This document shows, piece by piece, positions 16,039 through 20,711 of a stretch of DNA of 20,711 nucleotides. The position numbers and the translations under genes are program-made. The notes under the pieces were generated by a model. The model saw only the letters and a list, made by a program, of their open reading frames with translations, ran no database searches and was not told the DNA's origin. Source of the DNA: a virus; the IMG/VR virus record IMGVR_UViG_3300017740_000114, positions 1 through 20,711 of that record; one strand, written 5' to 3'. Within the stretch, counting starts at the first letter, position 1. Each line of letters starts with the position of its first letter.

Positions 16039-17592
16039 ATGGCTGCAATTATAACTGATCAAATTAGAATATTAAACGCAAAGAATTTTGTCGCTGGAAT
16101 TGCTAATGCTAACAATTCCTATTATTCTTTTGTTGGACTTCCAAATCCAACAGATTATTCTACGACATGGAACGATAATCCTCCTTCACCAAAAGATAAT
16201 TTTGATGAGGAAAATGATTATTGGAATACAATGATTGCTTTGAAGAGGATTAATTCCTCTGATGTAAGACAGGTTGTTCCAAAGAGAAATTGGTCTTCCG
16301 GAACAACTTTTGACATGTATCGTCATGATTATAGTAGATCAAACACTGCTTCGGTTTCTGGAGCAACTAATCTATACAATTCAAACTTTTACGTTTTGAA
16401 TAGTGATTTTAGAGTTTATATCTGCCTTCAAAATGGAACAGATCCAGAGAATACTCTTGGTAGACCATCTTTAGATGAACCACTATTTACAGATTTGGAA
16501 CCAAGAGCAGCTGGAACTAGTGGTGATGGTTATATATGGAAGTATCTTTATACCATTAAACCTGCGGATATTACTAAATTTGACTCTACAGATTTTCAAC
16601 CAGTTCCGATAGATTGGAGTACTAGTAATGATACTAGTTTAGTCAGAGAAAATGCCGTAGACGGTTCTATAAAAATTGTCACGATAACTAATCGCGGTGT
16701 TGGTTTAGGGACAGCAAATGTAACATATACAAGAGTTCCAATTAAGGGTGATGGGAGTGGGGCAGAGTGTACTGTTACTATTGACGGAGATTCAAAAATC
16801 AATGAGGTTACAGTATCATCTCAGGGATCTGGATATACATTCGGAACTTTAGATTATGAGTCTGGTGGTGTTCCTGTAGGTAGTACTCGACCAACATTTG
16901 ATGTTATCATTTCTCCACAGGGGGGACATGGTGCTGACATCTACAGAGAACTTGGGGCATATAGTGTTCTAATGTATTCTAGAATTGAAAGTGATAATGA
17001 AAATCCAGATTTTATCACAGGAAATCAATTTGCTAGGATTGGGGTTGTCGAAAACCCACTTTCTCCAGCTGGAGGATCGGTTTTAGAAATAGATAAAGCA
17101 AGTGCGGTTAATGCTTTAAAATTGACGGGTGTTGGATATAGTGAAGCATCTTTTACAGCAGATTCTTTTGTCACCCAAGTAGTTGGAACTGGGATCACTG
17201 CAGTAGGTAGAGTTATAAATTATGACCAAAATACTGGAGTTCTAAAACTTTGGCAAGATAGGACTGTTGCTGGATTTACCACAGCAGGCATTGGAATTAC
17301 CAATCCTACTTATGGATTCCTCATGAGGAATTTTACTGGCAATCCAACCGGAGATGGAACCGTTACAATTACACCATCTACAGGATTGCAGTTGAGTATT
17401 GATAGTTCATTTAATGATAACAAAACAACGATAAATAATCGTACATATTATCTTGGAATGGATTTTAGTAGTGGTGTTGCTTCTCCAGAAGTAAAACAGC
17501 ATTCTGGAAATATTATATACGTAGATAATAGACCTTCTATAACAAGATCGTCAAACCAAAAAGAAGACATAAAAGTTATCTTGCAGTTCTAA
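16039..17592 (+). CDS. 8: Baseplate wedge protein gp8, enlarged
   Basis: This encodes 517 residues; T4 gp8 has 334. Family marks that I recognise from T4 gp8 are VVPKRNW (residues 79-85; T4 VIPRRDW), GDGYIWKYLYTIKP (162-175; T4 GDGYVWEYLFEIPP) and the C-terminus HSGNIIYVDNRPSI with a KEDIKVILQF ending (488-517; T4 HSGEMIYMENRPPI and a related end). Gp8 is a dimeric wedge component that contacts gp7 and gp10 in T4. The extra length lies mainly in residues ~205-400. That stretch holds two copies of the gp7 module B (IKIVTITNRGVGLGTANVTY and INEVTVSSQGSGYTFGTLDY) and a module E-like unit near residue 370-415. It is preceded by its own late-promoter box and ends 6 bases before the next gene. The start has no clear Shine-Dalgarno sequence. 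Identity is very secure. Confidence 0.93.
   Translation: MAAIITDQIRILNAKNFVAGIANANNSYYSFVGLPNPTDYSTTWNDNPPSPKDNFDEENDYWNTMIALKRINSSDVRQVVPKRNWSSGTTFDMYRHDYSRSNTASVSGATNLYNSNFYVLNSDFRVYICLQNGTDPENTLGRPSLDEPLFTDLEPRAAGTSGDGYIWKYLYTIKPADITKFDSTDFQPVPIDWSTSNDTSLVRENAVDGSIKIVTITNRGVGLGTANVTYTRVPIKGDGSGAECTVTIDGDSKINEVTVSSQGSGYTFGTLDYESGGVPVGSTRPTFDVIISPQGGHGADIYRELGAYSVLMYSRIESDNENPDFITGNQFARIGVVENPLSPAGGSVLEIDKASAVNALKLTGVGYSEASFTADSFVTQVVGTGITAVGRVINYDQNTGVLKLWQDRTVAGFTTAGIGITNPTYGFLMRNFTGNPTGDGTVTITPSTGLQLSIDSSFNDNKTTINNRTYYLGMDFSSGVASPEVKQHSGNIIYVDNRPSITRSSNQKEDIKVILQF
16663..16875 (+). repeat. gp8 copies of the gp7 module B repeat
   Basis: Residues ~209-279 of gp8 contain two module B copies, the second with the GSGYT core. 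The 13-base string GGATCTGGATATA at 16825-16837 is identical to strings at 5396-5408 and 12140-12152 inside module B copies of gp7, all encoding GSGY. Confidence 0.6.
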
Positions 17593-17598
17593 AGAATT

Positions 17599-20500
17599 AT
17601 GCCACAGCAGACGAACCTTAACGTAGCACCATATTTTGACGATTTTGATGCAACGAACGATTACCACAAGGTACTTTTTAAACCTGGATATCCTGTCCAG
17701 GCAAGAGAGTTAACAACTCTACAGTCAATTCTGCAGAATCAAGTAGAAAAGTTTGGTCAGCATTTTTTTAAAGAGGGTGCTAAAGTAATTCCAGGTAATA
17801 CTGGGTATTCTCAACTTTATTACTCCGTTCAACTTGCAAATACGTTTCAGGGAGTCCCTGTCGAAGCATATCTAGATCAGTTAGTTGGTACAACAATTAC
17901 TGGACAAACGTCTGGTGTTACTGCAGTAGTTGATAGTGTATTGCCAGCAGTTGATTCTGAGAGAGGTACTGCAACTCTTTATGTTTCTTATGCAGGTTCT
18001 TCTAAGGTTGATAATACTACTCAGACATTTTCCAATGGTGAGTCTTTAACATGCAATCAAATTATAACTTCTGGATTATTAGGAAATTCTACTATTTCAG
18101 TTGGAGCTCCATTTGCAAATACTTTAGCATCAAATGCAACTTCAACTGGATCGGTATTCCAAATTGAAAATGGAGTATATTTTATTCGTGGATATTTTGT
18201 AAATGTAAATAAAGAATCAATAATATTAGATCAATATTCAAATAAACCTAATTATAGAATCGGTCTGTTTATTTCTGAAGAAATTGTAAATTCAAATTCT
18301 GATGAGTCATTAAATGATAATTCTCAAGGATTTAATAATTATGGGGCCCCTGGTGCAGATAGACTTAAAATTACTGCAAGTTTATTTAAAAAATCTCTTG
18401 ACGATTTTAATGATGACAACTTTATTCTTTTAGGAACTGTTGTCGATGGTGTTCTTCAAACGCCAAAAAGGAGAGGAAGTGCAAGAGGTGATGGATCAGT
18501 ATTTTATGACGACCTTTCTGATGTTTTAGCAAGAAGAACATACGATGAGAGTGGACATTATATTGTAAAACCATTTAATGTATCTATTGTAAATTCCCTA
18601 AACAATAATTTAGGAAATCAAGGTTTATATGAAGAAGGTCAATTTACTGCAGGAGGATCAACTCCTAGTCCAGATTTATCGGTTTGTAGAATATCTCCCG
18701 GTAAAGCGTATGTAAAAGGATATGAAATTGAAACAATAAGTCCAACTTTTATTGACGTACCAAAACCAAGAGTTACAAGAACTATTGAGAATGAATTTTT
18801 TCCATATAATACTGGTCCAACATTAAAACTCAATAGTGTTTATAGATCGCCAACAGTTGGTGTAGGTAATACTTTCATCTTAAGTTTAAGAGATCAGAGA
18901 GTTGGAGTAAATTCAGAAGCAGCTCCAGGAAATGAAATTGGTTTTGCAAGAGTATTTGATTTCAGATTAGAATCTGGATCATACAACACGTCATTCCCAC
19001 AAGATAATGAGTGGGGAATGTCAATGTATGACCTACAACCATTTACTAATATTACAGTTAATCATGCTATAGATTTATCAATTCCTTCACACGTTGAAGG
19101 TAATAGTAGTGGAGCAACTGCATTTTTAAGAAGTCCTGTTAGTGCCGGAACTGCATTAACAGTGTATGATCAAAAAGGAGAATTTATTAAAAATGAGACT
19201 TTAATTTTTAGAAGTGGAATTTCTACTCAAACAATTAGTGTCAATAGATCTATAGTCGATGTAACTTCTCAAAAAATTTCAGATGTAAAATCAGTTTATT
19301 CAAATACTGGAATTGCAAATGGAATCAATGGGGACAATGTAGTTGGAATTAATACATTTAGCGCAAATGTTGTCCAATCTCCATCATTAGTCGTAGGTGT
19401 TGCGTCAGTTACCGCTCTCAGTGGAGTTAGCACTATTTCCAGCACCAATAAATTATTTCCAGGAAATATAAAAGTTAATAATTTAATTGAATATTCGGAT
19501 CTTAGTGTATCTGAAGATCCAATTCTATCAAGAGTTGTGGGAGTTACTACGTCTGAAGTAACAGTAGTTGGTGTAACCACTGTCCTTGGAGTTGCTAATG
19601 GAAAACTTCCAACATCAGATTTTTCAGCATCTGATCTCAAAGTTGTTAATACTCAATTAGATTCATCTTCCGATGATACATTTTATACGGAATTGCCAAA
19701 AAATAATATTGCTACTATTGATTTAACTGATGGGGAAATAGTAATTAGAAAAGCATATACCGTAAATATTTCAGATAATAGATTAGATTCTACAAGTCTT
19801 ACATCAATTACTTTACCAGAAGGGGAAATTTATCTTTCATATTCTGATGAAAGATATTCTCTTATCAGATCTAATGGAATAACAGAACCACTTTCATCCG
19901 ATAGATTTTCATTCTCTGCAGATTTAAGAGAACTTCAAATTAGAGGTCTTGGACTTAATGATGAAGATTGTCAACTCATAACTACAGTAAGAAAATCTAC
20001 TGTAAAAGCTAAGAAAAAGATTAAAAATAGAGTTAAAACATTAGTAGTTGACAAATCTATAAATCCAGCATCTGGAATTGGTTCAACAACTATAAATGAT
20101 GGATTATCATATGGACAATATCCTTTTGGAACAAGACTTCAGGATAATATAATTTCTTTAAATGTTCCTGATGTTATACAAATTCACTCAATATATGAAA
20201 CATCTGATGTAAATTTAACGGATGATAATTTTGGCGCACCAGAAATGACTGTGACCCAGTTAAATGGTCCTAGTGCCTCAACTGGAGATATGATCATTGG
20301 CGAATTAATTGTTGGACAAACAAGTGGTGCCGTTGCAGTATTTGCGGAAGTTAAAGATACTTCAATTCTGAGATACCTTCCCAAAAATAATTTTAAATTT
20401 ATTGAAGGAGAAACTGTAACTTTCCAAGAGTCTTCTGTTTCTGGAGGGGTTGCTAGTTTAAATACCACTTCATTTAATATTTCTTCAAATTACACATTTG

Positions 20501-20711
20501 GATCGGGACAAAGAAATACAATTTATAATTATGGATTCTTAACAAGAAAAACTGATTCGGAAGCACCAAAAAATAAAATAAAAATATATTACAAAAGTGC
20601 TTCGTTTGATTCTTCAGATACTGGAGATATTGTTACCGTAGAATCGTATAATGATTTTAATTATTCAACAGAAGTTAAAGCTATTAATGGTATATTAAAT
20701 ACTGATATCAT
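17599..20711 (+). CDS. DUF4815 virion structural protein, 3'-partial
   Basis: The frame is open from the ATG at 17599 to the window end, giving at least 1037 residues; the gene continues downstream. The N-terminus (MPQQTNLNVAPYFDDFD, then HKVLFKPGYPVQARELTTLQ at residues 23-42, and FFKEGAKVIPG at 56-66) is the opening I recall for DUF4815 proteins (PF16075) of T4-like cyanophages. GVYFIRGYFVNV (~192-203) and RISPGKAYVKGYEIET (~364-379) are further marks of the family. It starts only 6 bases after the gp8 stop, so it is probably translated from the gp8 transcript. In T4 this position is held by gp9 and gp10, the fibre socket and tail pin; a comparable peripheral baseplate role is a guess from location. 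Two module E-like units (VGTTITGQTSGVTAVV near residue 96; IGELIVGQTSGAVAVF near 900) are seen. No enzymatic motif is visible. Confidence 0.82.
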   Translation, partial: MPQQTNLNVAPYFDDFDATNDYHKVLFKPGYPVQARELTTLQSILQNQVEKFGQHFFKEGAKVIPGNTGYSQLYYSVQLANTFQGVPVEAYLDQLVGTTITGQTSGVTAVVDSVLPAVDSERGTATLYVSYAGSSKVDNTTQTFSNGESLTCNQIITSGLLGNSTISVGAPFANTLASNATSTGSVFQIENGVYFIRGYFVNVNKESIILDQYSNKPNYRIGLFISEEIVNSNSDESLNDNSQGFNNYGAPGADRLKITASLFKKSLDDFNDDNFILLGTVVDGVLQTPKRRGSARGDGSVFYDDLSDVLARRTYDESGHYIVKPFNVSIVNSLNNNLGNQGLYEEGQFTAGGSTPSPDLSVCRISPGKAYVKGYEIETISPTFIDVPKPRVTRTIENEFFPYNTGPTLKLNSVYRSPTVGVGNTFILSLRDQRVGVNSEAAPGNEIGFARVFDFRLESGSYNTSFPQDNEWGMSMYDLQPFTNITVNHAIDLSIPSHVEGNSSGATAFLRSPVSAGTALTVYDQKGEFIKNETLIFRSGISTQTISVNRSIVDVTSQKISDVKSVYSNTGIANGINGDNVVGINTFSANVVQSPSLVVGVASVTALSGVSTISSTNKLFPGNIKVNNLIEYSDLSVSEDPILSRVVGVTTSEVTVVGVTTVLGVANGKLPTSDFSASDLKVVNTQLDSSSDDTFYTELPKNNIATIDLTDGEIVIRKAYTVNISDNRLDSTSLTSITLPEGEIYLSYSDERYSLIRSNGITEPLSSDRFSFSADLRELQIRGLGLNDEDCQLITTVRKSTVKAKKKIKNRVKTLVVDKSINPASGIGSTTINDGLSYGQYPFGTRLQDNIISLNVPDVIQIHSIYETSDVNLTDDNFGAPEMTVTQLNGPSASTGDMIIGELIVGQTSGAVAVFAEVKDTSILRYLPKNNFKFIEGETVTFQESSVSGGVASLNTTSFNISSNYTFGSGQRNTIYNYGFLTRKTDSEAPKNKIKIYYKSASFDSSDTGDIVTVESYNDFNYSTEVKAINGILNTDI

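Noticed and set aside
20056-20100. TATAAATC and TATAAATG strings resembling late-promoter boxes
   Set aside because: They lie deep inside the DUF4815 coding frame with no gene start following; such strings are expected by chance in AT-rich DNA.

Overview
The window is a continuous stretch of the baseplate and tail-fibre gene cluster of a T4-like marine myovirus. The best fit is a cyanophage of Prochlorococcus or Synechococcus, or a close relative such as a pelagibacter myophage. The reasons are strong AT bias (about one third G+C by eye), the gene order gp6 - gp7 - fibre - gp8 - DUF4815, T4-type late promoter boxes, and the repetitive Gly/Ser/Thr/Ile-rich beta proteins typical of these virions. 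All genes are on the + strand, packed with gaps of 6 to 64 bases. There is no tRNA, CRISPR array, insertion sequence or metabolic gene, and no gene-free stretch above 300 bases.

Layout: (1) 1-1902, baseplate wedge gp6 (Baseplate_J family), cut at its 5' end by the window edge. (2) 1922-14209, a giant 4095-residue gp7-like baseplate wedge protein, about four times the length of T4 gp7. It is built from several families of diverged internal repeats around a degenerate YHYH domain. (3) 14205-14212, an exact TATAAATA late-promoter box overlapping the gp7 stop codon. (4) 14232-15974, a trimeric-type fibre protein with a cupredoxin-like domain carrying a full set of type-1 copper ligands, followed by a phage tail-collar domain. 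(5) 15975-16038, a 64-base intergenic region with an inverted repeat and a GATAAATA late-promoter box. (6) 16039-17592, baseplate wedge gp8 enlarged by an insertion of the same repeats seen in gp7. (7) 17599-20711, a DUF4815 structural protein, cut at its 3' end by the window edge.

In T4, gp6, gp7 and gp8 are parts of the same baseplate wedge, the sixfold unit surrounding the hub, and fibres attach to its edge. The same roles are inferred here. The most distinctive points are the size and modular repeat architecture of gp7, the spread of the same modules into gp8 and the DUF4815 protein, and the amicyanin-spaced copper-site motif in the fibre inserted between gp7 and gp8. Functions are read from sequence motifs and gene order alone; no database search was possible.
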